A stretch of 64,000 nucleotides of DNA from Lentisphaeria bacterium (GTDB taxonomy: Bacteria; Verrucomicrobiota; Lentisphaeria; Victivallales; UBA1829), in contig JAFTIQ010000034.1 of the NCBI GenBank assembly GCA_017456805.1, positions 146,622-210,621 of the forward strand, in the 5' to 3' direction. Both the position numbers and the translations under genes were made by a program. The notes under the pieces are model-generated. The model did not search any database and had not been told where the DNA came from. It saw nothing but the letters and a program-made list of their open reading frames with translations. This document shows positions 1 through 9,173 of the stretch, piece after piece. Within the stretch, counting starts at the first letter, position 1. Each line of letters begins with the position of its first letter.

Positions 1-1
1 T

Positions 2-1132
2 GCCCTCATCGTCAAATCAACTCAACAGGCATATCTTGATGCCGCAAAATATTATAAGAATACTTTCCCCGGCCTGAAGACAGTTGCCCTTTCCGGCTCT
101 TCCGGCAAGACAAGCACGAAGGAGATGCTCCGCGCGATCTTTGCCGAAGTTTACGGGGAAGATCAGGTGCTTGCAACCGAAGGAAACACAAACAATCAGA
201 TCGGAGTCCCCTACAACCTCTTCCGGCTGAATGAAAATCATAAAATTGCCGTGATCGAGACCGGAACCAACCATTTCGGAGAGATCCAGCCCCTTGCAAG
301 AACCATCGAACCCGATGCAGCAGTCATCGTTTCCATCGGCAGATGCCACCTGGAAAACTTCTTCTCTCTGGAAGGTGTCGCAGCAGAAAAATCAGATTTG
401 TTCCGCAGTCTGAAACCCGGCGGGACCGCAGTGATCCCCTTCGGCTGTCCTCAGAATCCGATCCTTGCAAAAGCTGCAGATCCCAACCCGGTGGTAACAG
501 CCGGGGAAGCAGGAGAAATTTCGTATACCTACCTCGGCGGAGATCTGGAAAGCAGTTCCTTCCTTTTATATGACAACCGGACCTGTGATTCTGCCAAAGT
601 GGACTGGTATCTTTCCGGAGAGCATCAGGCGGCAAATGCGGCAATCGCCGCTGCTGCGGCACGGTCTTTCGGAATTCCGCTGAAAACCATTGCCCGGGGC
701 TTGGAACACTGCTCCCTGCCCGGTTTGAGAATGAAAAAAAGCAATCATCTGGGCGCAACCTGGCTCAATGATGCCTATAACGCCAATCCTGACAGTATGA
801 AAGCAACCTTGAGCTGGCTTTCTGAATTCGCGTTTCCCGGAAAACTTCTCCCGGTGCTGGGAGATATGCTGGAAACAGGAGAAAATGCCGCAAAGGTCCA
901 TAAGGAAATCCTGCAATATGCGATGGATCTCTTCCCGGAAGCAAGAATTCTTGCCGTGGGAAAACTCATGTCCGCCGCAGCGGATGAACTCGGTTCTGAC
1001 CGGATCATCGCCTTCCCGGATTCTGATGCCTGCGCGGCAAAAATCGCAGAATATGTGATCCCGGACGGAATCGTCTTCCTGAAAGCCTCCCGCGGAACCC
1101 GTCTGGAAAAGGTGGAACCCAATGACCTTTGA
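2..1132 (+). CDS. murF: UDP-N-acetylmuramoyl-tripeptide--D-alanyl-D-alanine ligase, 5' partial
   Basis: Cytoplasmic ATP-dependent ligase that adds D-Ala-D-Ala to the muramyl tripeptide in peptidoglycan synthesis. The reading frame is open to the left edge of the window, so the N-terminal domain is missing. About 376 residues are visible. The Mur ligase P-loop GSSGKTSTKEM lies about 30 residues in, followed by the central-domain stretch with ETGTNHFGEI and the C-terminal domain with LNDAYNANPDSMKA and LGDMLETG, all typical of MurF rather than MurC/D/E. An internal ATG at 125 falls inside the P-loop region and cannot be the real start. It overlaps the murE start by 11 bases, so the two are co-translated. 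The order murF then murE is the reverse of most dcw clusters. Confidence 0.93.
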   Translation, partial: ALIVKSTQQAYLDAAKYYKNTFPGLKTVALSGSSGKTSTKEMLRAIFAEVYGEDQVLATEGNTNNQIGVPYNLFRLNENHKIAVIETGTNHFGEIQPLARTIEPDAAVIVSIGRCHLENFFSLEGVAAEKSDLFRSLKPGGTAVIPFGCPQNPILAKAADPNPVVTAGEAGEISYTYLGGDLESSSFLLYDNRTCDSAKVDWYLSGEHQAANAAIAAAAARSFGIPLKTIARGLEHCSLPGLRMKKSNHLGATWLNDAYNANPDSMKATLSWLSEFAFPGKLLPVLGDMLETGENAAKVHKEILQYAMDLFPEARILAVGKLMSAAADELGSDRIIAFPDSDACAAKIAEYVIPDGIVFLKASRGTRLEKVEPNDL

Positions 1133-2510
1133 TGAGCTGCTCAGGCTTCCGGATTTGAATCCGGTCAACGACTCCCGGGAAGTCACCCCCTGCTCTGTTT
1201 TCTGTGCCATCAACGGTGCGAAATCCGATGGCAGGACATTCATTCCTGCAGCAATCAAATCCGGCGCAGCTTACATTGTTTCCGATACAGAGATCCCGGA
1301 TCTTCCTGTTCCGCTGATCAAAGTGGATGATTCTTATTCCGCATGGGCAAAACTCTGCGAAGCGGCTGCGGGGTATCCTGCCCGCTCCATGAAATTCCAC
1401 GGGGTCACAGGAACCAATGGAAAAACCACCATTGCGTTTCTGCTCCGTCACTTTTTCGCAAACCGGAAATGCGGGCTGATTTCCACTGTGGAATATGATG
1501 CAGGAAACGGAGTTACCCCCTCTTCCAATACAACTCCCGATGCCGCAGGATTCCAGAAAATCATCTCGGAAATGAAACAAAACGCTATGACCGATTGCGT
1601 TATGGAACTTTCCAGTCACGGGCTTCATCAGCACCGGACAGGAACAACGGAATTCGTCACCGCGATTTTTACCAATCTGACAGGCGATCATCTGGATTAT
1701 CATCATGACATGGAATCCTATTATCAGGCGAAAAAAATCCTGTTTTCCGAACTCGCCTGCGGCAGCAAAATCATCAATATCGACGATCCGTTCGGAAAGC
1801 GGCTGTATCAGGAATGCGGCGGACAATCCGTTTCCCTTCAGGATCCCGCGGCAGACTTTTATGTTTCGGAGATTTCCGGAACTGCAGAAGGAACCGTTTT
1901 CCAACTGAAAACCCCTTCAGGAACCTTTCCGGTCCGTTCGCCGCTGATCGGATTGCATAATGTTTACAATGTAACAGAAGCGATTGCAGCCGCATTGATG
2001 GCAGGGCTCTCTCCGGAAGAGATCCGGAATTGCATGTCTCAGGATTTTGCGGTCCCGGGCAGATTGGAACGGATCGCCCTTTCCAACGGGGTTTCCGCAT
2101 ACGTCGATTATGCACATACGGATGATGCGCTCAAACGGGTCCTGGCATCGCTGAGACCGTTGTGCAAGGGGCGTCTTTTCTGTGTGTTCGGCTGCGGCGG
2201 AGACCGGGATCGGACCAAACGTCCCCGCATGGCAAAAGCCGTTGCTGAAGCTGCTGATTTTGCAATCGTTACTTCTGATAATCCCCGTTCAGAAAAACCG
2301 GAAGAGATCATCAGGGAAGTCTGTACCGGGATCCCTGCCGGATTTTCTTATGAAACAGAGCCGGACCGGATCAAAGCGATCCACCGGGCAGCCAGTCTCA
2401 CCCGACCGGGCGATCTCCTGCTGGTTGCCGGAAAAGGACACGAAGATTATCAGGAAATCTGCGGTGTCCGGCATCACATGGACGACCGGGAAACGCTCCG
2501 TCAGTGCTGA
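1122..2510 (+). CDS. murE: UDP-N-acetylmuramoyl-L-alanyl-D-glutamate--2,6-diaminopimelate ligase
   Basis: Adds meso-diaminopimelate to UDP-MurNAc-L-Ala-D-Glu in the cytoplasm. It has 462 residues, slightly shorter than the usual 480-500. An N-terminal Mur domain is followed by the P-loop GVTGTNGKTT, the central motif ELSSHGLHQHR, and a C-terminal domain with YVDYAHTDDALKRVL and FGCGGDRDRTKRP. The DNPRSEKPEEI motif near residue 385 is the signature for meso-Dap as the added amino acid (Lys-type enzymes differ here), which points to a Gram-negative type wall. The ATG at 1122 lies inside the last codons of murF. The gene ends 32 bases before a convergent AraC gene, so the transcript stops here. 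Confidence 0.95.
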   Translation: MTFDELLRLPDLNPVNDSREVTPCSVFCAINGAKSDGRTFIPAAIKSGAAYIVSDTEIPDLPVPLIKVDDSYSAWAKLCEAAAGYPARSMKFHGVTGTNGKTTIAFLLRHFFANRKCGLISTVEYDAGNGVTPSSNTTPDAAGFQKIISEMKQNAMTDCVMELSSHGLHQHRTGTTEFVTAIFTNLTGDHLDYHHDMESYYQAKKILFSELACGSKIINIDDPFGKRLYQECGGQSVSLQDPAADFYVSEISGTAEGTVFQLKTPSGTFPVRSPLIGLHNVYNVTEAIAAALMAGLSPEEIRNCMSQDFAVPGRLERIALSNGVSAYVDYAHTDDALKRVLASLRPLCKGRLFCVFGCGGDRDRTKRPRMAKAVAEAADFAIVTSDNPRSEKPEEIIREVCTGIPAGFSYETEPDRIKAIHRAASLTRPGDLLLVAGKGHEDYQEICGVRHHMDDRETLRQC

Positions 2511-2542
2511 AGATCTGAAAAAGCTTCTCTTTCTGCGTACTG

Positions 2543-3436
2543 TTATTCCAGAACAGACATTTCCTGGCTTCCGTTCCGCTTTTTGAATTCATGAGTTGTA
2601 CAGCGGTAAACCTTCCGGAATGCATGGCAGAAACTGCTGGCATCGCAAAATCCGTGCCGTTCCGCAATCTCGCTCAAGGTATAAATTCCCCGTTTGACAT
2701 CATTTGCGGCATTGGTCAAGCGCACCCGCAAAGCGAACTGACCATAGCTCACTCCCATGGAGTTATGGAAGAGATAAGAGAATCGGCTGACACTCAGGGA
2801 ACAAGCCTGTGCTGCTGCTTCCAGAGAGGGCGGGATCAGAGAATTCCGGACCAATGTGACCGCTTTCCGGATCCGGTTCATCGCGAAATGATCCGGCAAA
2901 CCTTCCACCTGATCAGCGGGGATCCGTTCCGATGCATGAAGAATCAATTCATGAATCAAAAGCCAGGAATGAGTCTGCCAATTCTGCAGCCGCCGGTGAT
3001 AGGTATGAAATAATTTATTGGAAAGCCGGATAACTTCCTCCCTGTCGGCATCGTCTTTCGGGCAGTATCTGTGTTCCGGCGTGACAGTAAACGGGGCGAG
3101 CCAGTCTGCATCGGAACAGGAACCGCAGTTTCCGATATTGTCGATATTGATGTTGACGGACATCACGAAGTTTCTGGAATCCAGCAGCCGGTAGGCATGA
3201 GGCTCCCAGCACATAGTCCACCAAAGATCCCCCTGATGATAAATTCTGGTGTGATCTCCGATGGTGACTTCCGCCCTTCCCTGCATGACGATAGAGATCT
3301 GCAGAGCGTAATGCACATCCCCCTGCATATCAGTTTCCGGCCCCCTTCCATATTCCCACAGAATATTGAAAGGAGATTCCGGAGAAAGAGTCGGATGCTC
3401 CTGCGGTTTTAATTGAATATTCTCAAAAATGCTCAT
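2543..3436 (-). CDS. AraC family transcriptional regulator
   Basis: 297 residues. The N-terminal half looks like a cupin-type sensor domain (MQGRAEVTIGDHTRIYHQGD is the expected beta-strand pattern), and the C-terminal hundred residues hold the two helix-turn-helix motifs of the AraC family (SLSVSRFSYLFHNSMGVSYG, then LSEIAERHGFCDASSFCHAF). It probably senses a small molecule such as a sugar and controls transcription. It diverges from the DegT/Gfo pair across a 153-base gap that contains that pair's promoter, so this pair is the first guess for a target. The ligand cannot be read from the sequence. Confidence 0.9.
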   Translation of the reverse strand: MSIFENIQLKPQEHPTLSPESPFNILWEYGRGPETDMQGDVHYALQISIVMQGRAEVTIGDHTRIYHQGDLWWTMCWEPHAYRLLDSRNFVMSVNINIDNIGNCGSCSDADWLAPFTVTPEHRYCPKDDADREEVIRLSNKLFHTYHRRLQNWQTHSWLLIHELILHASERIPADQVEGLPDHFAMNRIRKAVTLVRNSLIPPSLEAAAQACSLSVSRFSYLFHNSMGVSYGQFALRVRLTNAANDVKRGIYTLSEIAERHGFCDASSFCHAFRKVYRCTTHEFKKRNGSQEMSVLE

Positions 3437-3485
3437 GTTAGTAAGTTTTTACAATTTATTGGTGATTTTTCGCAAGGTTTTCCTA

Positions 3486-3514
3486 TTGAAAAAAACCTGT
3501 TTCCTATATATAAT
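3486..3514 (+). promoter_or_regulatory. Strong sigma-70-type promoter of the DegT aminotransferase gene
   Basis: TTGAAA at 3486-3491, a spacer of exactly 17 bases and a perfect TATAAT at 3509-3514, 75 bases upstream of the ATG at 3590. The near-consensus boxes fit the strongly biased codon use of the gene behind it. Confidence 0.8.
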
Positions 3515-3589
3515 GTATAGCAGATTATGATTTTTTCAACTATGTTTCGTAAATTTTACGAACAAACAAAAAACACAAGGAGGTTTTTT

Positions 3590-4939
3590 ATGGCAACAGC
3601 AAAGAAAGCAGCCAAACCCGCAGCTAAGAAAGTCGCAGCAAAAAAAGCACCTGCAAAGGCAGCTGCTCCCAAGGCTGAAAAACTCGCTATCGAAGGCGGA
3701 AAAAAGGTAAACACCACGCCGTTCCCGATGTGGCCCCAGTTCGAAGAATCCACCGTTCAGAAGGTCGCTGATCTTCTCAGAACCGGTAAAGTCAACTATT
3801 GGACCGGTAAAGTCGGACAGGAATTCGAAGCAGAATGGGCAAAATGGCTCGGTGTCAGAAACGCAATCAGCGTTGCCAACGGAACCTGCGCTCTCCACAC
3901 CGCTCTCGCAAGTATGGGCGTCGGCCCCGGTGACGAAGTGATCTGTACCTCTTACAGCTTCATCGCTTCCAGCTTCTGTGCTCTCCAGGCTGGTGCTCTC
4001 CCTGTCTTCGTTGACGTCGATGACTCCCACACAATCGATCCCAAGAAGATCGAAGCTGCAATCACCGAACGCACCAAAGCAATCGTCGTCGTCCACCTCT
4101 ACGGTATCGTCGCCGATATGGATCCCATCCTCGCTATCGCAAAGAAACATGGACTGAAAGTTGTTGAAGACTGTGCACAGTGCTTCGGCGGTGTCTACAA
4201 AGGCAAAAAAGCCGGTACCATCGGTGACATCGGCTGCTTCAGCTTCTGCCAGAGCAAACACTTCACCACAGGCGGTGAAGGCGGTATGGTCGTTACCAAC
4301 GATGATGATCTCGCATGGGAATGCCGTTCCTTCCGTGACCATGGTTACGATGTCAAGGAAAAAATGAACCTTCTCGAAAAAGAAGGCAAACAGCTCTACA
4401 TCCACAGAAGAGTCGGGTTCAACTTCCGTATGACCGAAATGCAGTCCATGATCGGTCTCTGCGAACTCAAACGTCTGGATTCCTGGAACCTCAAGGCACG
4501 TCTTGCCAACGGTAAATACCTCATCAAAGAACTCGGCAAGCATCCTCTCGTCAAGATTGCTCCTCTGGACACCAAAGATCGCCAGAACTGCTTCTGGTGG
4601 GCTCCCTTCGTCCTCGATACCACCAAGTTCAAAGACGGTATCACCACCAAGGACTTCATTGATGCTATCGCTGCAGAAGGTGTCCCCGTTTACAGCGTTC
4701 TCTGGCCGGAAATGTACAAGGAACAGGCTTTCGCCGAACGCAACGGTTTCGGTCTTGCCAAGTATCCCTTCTACGATCCCAAGTCCCGCAACATTGACTA
4801 CACCACTTTCAACTGCGAAAAGGCAAACTGGATGACTGACAGAACCATGTGCTTCTTCACACATCCTGTTTACACCCTCAAGCACATGGAAGCATGTGTC
4901 AAGGCATTCAAGAAAGTTGCCGCTGCTTACATGAAGTAA
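3590..4939 (+). CDS. DegT/DnrJ/EryC1/StrS-family PLP aminotransferase with histone-H1-like N-terminal tail
   Basis: 449 residues. After residue 32 the protein is a complete fold-type-I aminotransferase of the DegT family (sugar or cyclitol aminotransferases). It shows VANGTCALHTAL, DEVICTSYSFIAS, VEDCAQCFGG and the PLP-lysine region CFSFCQSKHFTTGGEGG. The first 30 residues are an extra Lys/Ala/Pro-rich tail starting MATAKKAAKPAAKK, like the tails of histone H1 or bacterial H1-like proteins, and not part of the aminotransferase fold. The start is set by AAGGAGG seven bases before ATG 3590; the open frame extends further upstream but without a ribosome site. Codon use is strongly biased (CTC, GCT, TCC), as in highly expressed genes. 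The dehydrogenase gene follows after a terminator. A keto-sugar or keto-cyclitol is a likely substrate, but this is inference. Confidence 0.9.
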   Translation: MATAKKAAKPAAKKVAAKKAPAKAAAPKAEKLAIEGGKKVNTTPFPMWPQFEESTVQKVADLLRTGKVNYWTGKVGQEFEAEWAKWLGVRNAISVANGTCALHTALASMGVGPGDEVICTSYSFIASSFCALQAGALPVFVDVDDSHTIDPKKIEAAITERTKAIVVVHLYGIVADMDPILAIAKKHGLKVVEDCAQCFGGVYKGKKAGTIGDIGCFSFCQSKHFTTGGEGGMVVTNDDDLAWECRSFRDHGYDVKEKMNLLEKEGKQLYIHRRVGFNFRMTEMQSMIGLCELKRLDSWNLKARLANGKYLIKELGKHPLVKIAPLDTKDRQNCFWWAPFVLDTTKFKDGITTKDFIDAIAAEGVPVYSVLWPEMYKEQAFAERNGFGLAKYPFYDPKSRNIDYTTFNCEKANWMTDRTMCFFTHPVYTLKHMEACVKAFKKVAAAYMK

Positions 4940-4952
4940 TTTTACTTCCCGA

Positions 4953-4985
4953 AGCCGCAGAACCTGAAAGCTCTGCGGCTTTCTT
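4953..4985 (+). terminator. Intrinsic terminator after the DegT gene
   Basis: Stem AGCCGCAG (4953-4960) pairs with CTGCGGCT (4973-4980), 12-base loop, then TTCTT. It sits between the DegT gene and the Gfo/Idh gene, so the second gene is either read through or has its own start of transcription. Confidence 0.75.
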
Positions 4986-5018
4986 GTCTGAACACAAAAA
5001 AATCAAGGATAATCAAAC

Positions 5019-6089
5019 ATGGCTAAAGTCAAATATGGTCTGATCGGATTCGGCGGAATCGCTGAAAACCGTGTTGCCAAAGAAGGTTATGCCTGCGATA
5101 AAAACCGTTTTGCACCTCTTCAGTTCGCTGAGCTCGTCGCTGCAACGGACATCAATCAGGGTCGCAAAGAAGCAGCTGAAGCGCTCGGACTCAAGTGGTT
5201 CGCTTCCGCAGATGAAATGCTTGCTGATCCCGAAATCCAGGCTGTCTATATTGCAACAAACAATACCACACACGTTCCTCTGGCTATGAAGGCGCTCAAT
5301 GCCGGAAAACATGTGATCTCTGAAAAACCCATGGCAACCAATTCCGCTGATGCAAAAGCTCTCGTGGCTCTTGCAAAGGAAAAGGGACTCTCCCTGGGCG
5401 TTGACCACATGATGGTCTACAATGCATGGAACGTCAAAGCAGAAAGCATGATCAAAGCCGGCGAACTCGGCAATATCAATGACTCCTGCTTCCACATGGA
5501 ATTCGCTTACGGCTACGATCCCGCTGAAGCCGCCACCTGGCGCTGCTCCAAGATCGAAGAAATGGGCGGTCCCATCGGTGACGTCGCAAGCCATTGCTTC
5601 TATCTCTCCGAATACATCCTCGGAAAGAAAATCACAAAACTCGCAGCTGTCTACCTGCCCAAAATTATGAACACTGTCGCGGAAGACGGTGCTTATATCA
5701 AGTTCTTCTTTGAAGACGGCATGCAGTCCAGCGCAAAGGTTGCATTCTCCGAACTGCGCGGCGGCCTCGGCGGAACCCTCAGCAACCTCGGATATGAAAT
5801 TTATGGCGACAAAGCGGCTCTCCGCGGCTATGGAACCATGTTCCAGCTCTCCGGTCACGCTGACGAACCCGTCAAAGTCCGTCTCGAACTTGACAAATTT
5901 GACGGAAAAGCAGAAAGCGTTGCTCCCTGCGAGATCAAAAACATGTATCAGTGCCTGATCGAACATCATGCCCAGTCTGTCCTGAACGGAACTCCGCTCA
6001 CAGCAGAAGATGCTTTGCACAATATCGAACTTTGCGAAGCAGCTCATGAGTCCGCTCAGAACGGCGGAAAAGTGATCGAACTCAACTGA
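5019..6089 (+). CDS. Gfo/Idh/MocA-family NAD(P)-dependent oxidoreductase
   Basis: 356 residues. The N-terminal Rossmann fold shows YGLIGFGGIAENR, and the family active-site motif appears as EKPMATN near residue 105. The second domain, an alpha/beta sheet with GGPIGDVASHCFYLSEY, carries the usual catalytic Asp/His region. Members oxidise or reduce sugars, sugar acids and inositols. Codon use matches the upstream DegT gene, so both look strongly expressed. The pairing of a Gfo/Idh dehydrogenase with a DegT aminotransferase resembles two-step routes that oxidise a hydroxyl to a ketone and then aminate it (as in aminocyclitol or amino-sugar synthesis). That role is inferred from the neighbourhood only. 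Confidence 0.9.
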   Translation: MAKVKYGLIGFGGIAENRVAKEGYACDKNRFAPLQFAELVAATDINQGRKEAAEALGLKWFASADEMLADPEIQAVYIATNNTTHVPLAMKALNAGKHVISEKPMATNSADAKALVALAKEKGLSLGVDHMMVYNAWNVKAESMIKAGELGNINDSCFHMEFAYGYDPAEAATWRCSKIEEMGGPIGDVASHCFYLSEYILGKKITKLAAVYLPKIMNTVAEDGAYIKFFFEDGMQSSAKVAFSELRGGLGGTLSNLGYEIYGDKAALRGYGTMFQLSGHADEPVKVRLELDKFDGKAESVAPCEIKNMYQCLIEHHAQSVLNGTPLTAEDALHNIELCEAAHESAQNGGKVIELN

Positions 6090-6101
6090 TCCGCTTAATC
6101 A

Positions 6102-6138
6102 AAAATCCTCTGCATATTCCCTGTGCAGAGGATTTTCC
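6102..6138 (+). terminator. Intrinsic terminator after the Gfo/Idh gene
   Basis: AAAATCCTCTGCA (from 6102) pairs with TGCAGAGGATTTT (6124-6136) around a short loop. The 13-bp stem ends in a T run. Confidence 0.8.
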
Positions 6139-6162
6139 AACCGCAGCCCCGGAAGAGTGATC

Positions 6163-7923
6163 ATGAAACAAAATTCTGTCATTGATTTTCTGAAAAAACA
6201 TACCGCTGAATGGATCATTCTGGCAGTCACGTTCGCAGTCTTTGCCCAGAGTCTCTCATTCGACTTTCTGACAGACTGGGATGACTCCGCGTATGTCGTC
6301 CACAATCCATACCTGACCTTTTCCTGGGAAAATATCGTCCATTGTTTCACGACTGATACCATTGGACTGCTGACCCCCCTCACCTCATTTTCGTTCATGC
6401 TGGATCATCTGATCTGGCAAACCCGGGAGGCCGCATTCGGATACCGGCTGACCAATCTTCTGCTTCATGCCGGATGTGCACTTCTCCTGCTGAATATCCT
6501 GAAACGGCTCGGGATCAGAACTGCTCTGGCGTGTTTCTGTGTCCTTCTCTGGGTCATCCATCCCCAGCGGCTCGAATCTGTTGTATGGATCTCCGAACGG
6601 AAAGATGTGCTGAGCGGATTTTTCGCCCTTGCCTCGTTCCTTATATTCATGAAAGCACCCGGGAAATGGAAAAATATTCTCGGCGCAGTTCTCCTCTTCC
6701 TTCTGTCTCTTCTGGCAAAACCTTCTGCCATCGGACTTCCCCTGGCGGCTTGCGTTTACCTTTGCTATATCAACCCGGAAAAATTCAACTGGAAATATAT
6801 CTTTGCCGGAATTGCCGGAATGAGCGGAATCGTCCTGCTGCTTTGCTGGTTTCTTAATATCTATCCCGATTTCATCCCGATGCCCCGACTGCTCTCCGTG
6901 TTCTCGCACAACGCCCTTTTCTATTTTACAAACGGGATCATTCCATGGGAAACAAACCCCTGTTATCCCTATGTGGACTGGCATGATTTCTGGCTGATCC
7001 CCGCAACTGCTGGAATCATCGCTGCAATTCTGTTCTTTGGACGCAAAGCCGGGATGTCCTGGAAATGGCTGGGAATGTACTTCCTTGCGGCAGGATTAGT
7101 CTTCTGCGCCATGTTTGCACCGTTTACAGGCGCCTTCCGGTTCAATCCGACCGATTATGCTGACCGTTACTCCTATTTTCCGAATCTTGCCGTATGGACA
7201 TTCCTCGGGTATTTCCTGGAACAGCTCTTCCGGAAAAAAGAAAATCTGATTCCGGGATTCCGGATCATCGGGATCGTGCTGATCATCTGTTCTGCCGCGG
7301 CAACCCTCTGGTATCAGCCCTTCTGGAAAGATTCTCAAACCCTCGCCCGCTGGGCAGTCTATTCCTACGAACTGCCGAATGATAAATTCCTCATGCATCA
7401 TGTCAAAACAGGCTTTATTACACAGGATCCGACCCCAATCGAAGAGGCCCTCGTTGTCCTCAGAAAAAAACAGCAGATCCCTGATATCCCACGGGATGAT
7501 GAACGTTACAGAACCGGACGGAACTGTACCATTGATATGCTGGAAATCGCTGTCGAGATCCTTAAAACAAACTTTGATCAGGCAGTCATCGAATATGATC
7601 AGTTCGCGCTCAATAACAAAAAAATCCTTCTTCTGGAAAAACACCTTTATGAAGGACAGTTGAAATATTTGATCATGCAGTTGTTTATCATCAAAAAAGA
7701 TGAACAGCGCCTTGCCCACTTCGAAACCTGGGGCAAAACCACAACCGACCGCTATGGTAACGTCTCGCAGGATTATAACATTACTGCAGCCCTGAAATTT
7801 TACAAAAAAGATTATCAGGGAGCGATCGAAGACTGGAAGGTCCTGCTGAAAACAAATCCCGGCGACCCGGACATTCTCGCAAACATCCGGATCGCCGAAG
7901 ACAAAATGAAACAAACAAGATAA
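6163..7923 (+). CDS. Polytopic membrane protein of the TMTC/glycosyltransferase-39-like type
   Basis: 586 residues with about ten hydrophobic segments between residues 15 and 400, then a soluble tail. The N-terminal pattern FLTDWDDSAYVVHNPYLT and the later HPQRLESVVWISERKDVLSG are hallmarks of the TMTC-like, tetratricopeptide-linked membrane proteins related to O-mannosyltransferases. These are thought to use lipid-linked sugars at the membrane. The C-terminal 180 residues look helical and end in a TPR-like stretch (YKKDYQGAIEDWKVLLKTNP). Translation probably starts at ATG 6163, with GGAAG about seven bases upstream; a GTG two codons earlier would sit too close. It is flanked by unrelated genes. 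Substrate and acceptor are unknown. Confidence 0.8.
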   Translation: MKQNSVIDFLKKHTAEWIILAVTFAVFAQSLSFDFLTDWDDSAYVVHNPYLTFSWENIVHCFTTDTIGLLTPLTSFSFMLDHLIWQTREAAFGYRLTNLLLHAGCALLLLNILKRLGIRTALACFCVLLWVIHPQRLESVVWISERKDVLSGFFALASFLIFMKAPGKWKNILGAVLLFLLSLLAKPSAIGLPLAACVYLCYINPEKFNWKYIFAGIAGMSGIVLLLCWFLNIYPDFIPMPRLLSVFSHNALFYFTNGIIPWETNPCYPYVDWHDFWLIPATAGIIAAILFFGRKAGMSWKWLGMYFLAAGLVFCAMFAPFTGAFRFNPTDYADRYSYFPNLAVWTFLGYFLEQLFRKKENLIPGFRIIGIVLIICSAAATLWYQPFWKDSQTLARWAVYSYELPNDKFLMHHVKTGFITQDPTPIEEALVVLRKKQQIPDIPRDDERYRTGRNCTIDMLEIAVEILKTNFDQAVIEYDQFALNNKKILLLEKHLYEGQLKYLIMQLFIIKKDEQRLAHFETWGKTTTDRYGNVSQDYNITAALKFYKKDYQGAIEDWKVLLKTNPGDPDILANIRIAEDKMKQTR

Positions 7924-8017
7924 TTTCTCAAATCATTCAGCCTGAATCAATGAATTCTGCCGTTTTTCGATTCTGTTGAAATGATCTTCTGTTTGGAAAA
8001 TGGTTCTGTTGAACCCC

Positions 8018-8956
8018 TTATTCCGCAGCACAAATCTCTGTACGGATCGCCACCTCCAGAACAGTTCCGGGAGTCAGCGGGAACACACAGCCGCCGGCAG
8101 CTTCAATTTCCATAAAGCCGGAGGGATCGCTGTAAACACTGAAACGGACGGGATCGCCATCGGGCTTCTGATCCACCGGAGCGTCTGCAATATCAATATA
8201 ACTCTGACCTGCGGGGAGAGCCTCTGCCGTCCGGCGCAATTTCAGATTTTTTGCAGGAAGGATCAATTCGATCCATTCGTAATCTTTATTCAATGCAACC
8301 TGCCATCTCTGCTTTTCCGTGTTGTACATCTTGGCGATGCCGTTTTCTTCCACGCGGAACTCTGCACTTTCGCCATAGAAATTACGGATCGGCAAACCGG
8401 CGGCGAACTGCGCATAAGTTCCCTTGGGCGTATCGAACTGACAAAGGGACCAGGGAGCAAGCAAAGCTTCATCCGCATTGAGAGCAGCGGCTCCGATATA
8501 TTCAATCATTTCTTTCTGCTTGACAACTGTGGTACCATTTTCTTCTGCAACCGTAATTGTTCTGCGGAAGATGGTGGGGATCGCCTTCATGGAAGCATTT
8601 GCAAGATCGATTTCCGCTTCGATCGTAACGGAATCTGCAGACTGTTCCAGCACCATGAATCTGGCATTTGTGAGACTGGGGGGAACTCTCCAGTTTCCGG
8701 TGGCATATTCGTAGCCGAAACAAGTTCCTTCGGGAGCGGGCCAAAGACCATCTCCGCCGGGATTCAGATAACCGGAACGGTTTGTGATTCCGCGAATGGC
8801 TTCTTCATTCACCCGGCTGATGACTTCGCCGTTATGCACATAAAAAAGTCGTCCTTCCTGATCGAGAGCGACGATACATCCGGCATTTTCGTTTCCGATG
8901 AATACGGTACGTCTTCCGGCCTCATTGAAGAGATTGATTACATCTGTTGGTGTCAT
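8018..8956 (-). CDS. Conserved protein, probable beta-sandwich sugar-binding/mutarotase-like fold
   Basis: 312 residues from ATG 8956, which has AAGGA eight bases upstream. A longer frame reaching to 9049 has no ribosome site and reads through AT-rich intergenic sequence. No signal peptide or membrane segment. The chain is rich in beta-strand patterns and contains GGDGLWPAPEGTCFGYEYA, a stretch like that of DUF4380/DUF6786-type aldose-epimerase-like proteins found near glycoside hydrolases. No catalytic residues can be named with confidence. It is a single gene, convergent with the TMTC-like gene and diverging from tRNA-Arg. Treat it as a hypothetical carbohydrate-related protein. Confidence 0.7.
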   Translation of the reverse strand: MTPTDVINLFNEAGRRTVFIGNENAGCIVALDQEGRLFYVHNGEVISRVNEEAIRGITNRSGYLNPGGDGLWPAPEGTCFGYEYATGNWRVPPSLTNARFMVLEQSADSVTIEAEIDLANASMKAIPTIFRRTITVAEENGTTVVKQKEMIEYIGAAALNADEALLAPWSLCQFDTPKGTYAQFAAGLPIRNFYGESAEFRVEENGIAKMYNTEKQRWQVALNKDYEWIELILPAKNLKLRRTAEALPAGQSYIDIADAPVDQKPDGDPVRFSVYSDPSGFMEIEAAGGCVFPLTPGTVLEVAIRTEICAAE

Positions 8957-9057
8957 AACTGTCCTTTCTTGAGTAAAGATTTGATGATGATAGAGAACTA
9001 TACCACAAAAATACCAAAAGGCAAGTATGTTTTTTAGAAAAAAATACATGTTTTGAC

Positions 9058-9085
9058 TTGAAAAAACGGAATATCATGCTAAATT
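9058..9085 (+). promoter_or_regulatory. Promoter of tRNA-Arg
   Basis: TTGAAA (9058-9063), 16-base spacer, TAAATT (9080-9085) with an upstream TG making an extended -10. It lies 12 bases before the tRNA. Confidence 0.6.
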
Positions 9086-9097
9086 ATGGTTTTCAGT

Positions 9098-9173
<76 letters not shown>

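Noticed and set aside
3536..4885. 449-codon open frame on the minus strand opposite the DegT gene
   Set aside because: Codon bias of a highly expressed gene removes stops on the other strand. No ribosome site, Cys/Phe-rich nonsense composition, and the plus-strand protein is a clear aminotransferase. The same holds for the long minus-strand frame opposite the Gfo/Idh gene (5013-6047).
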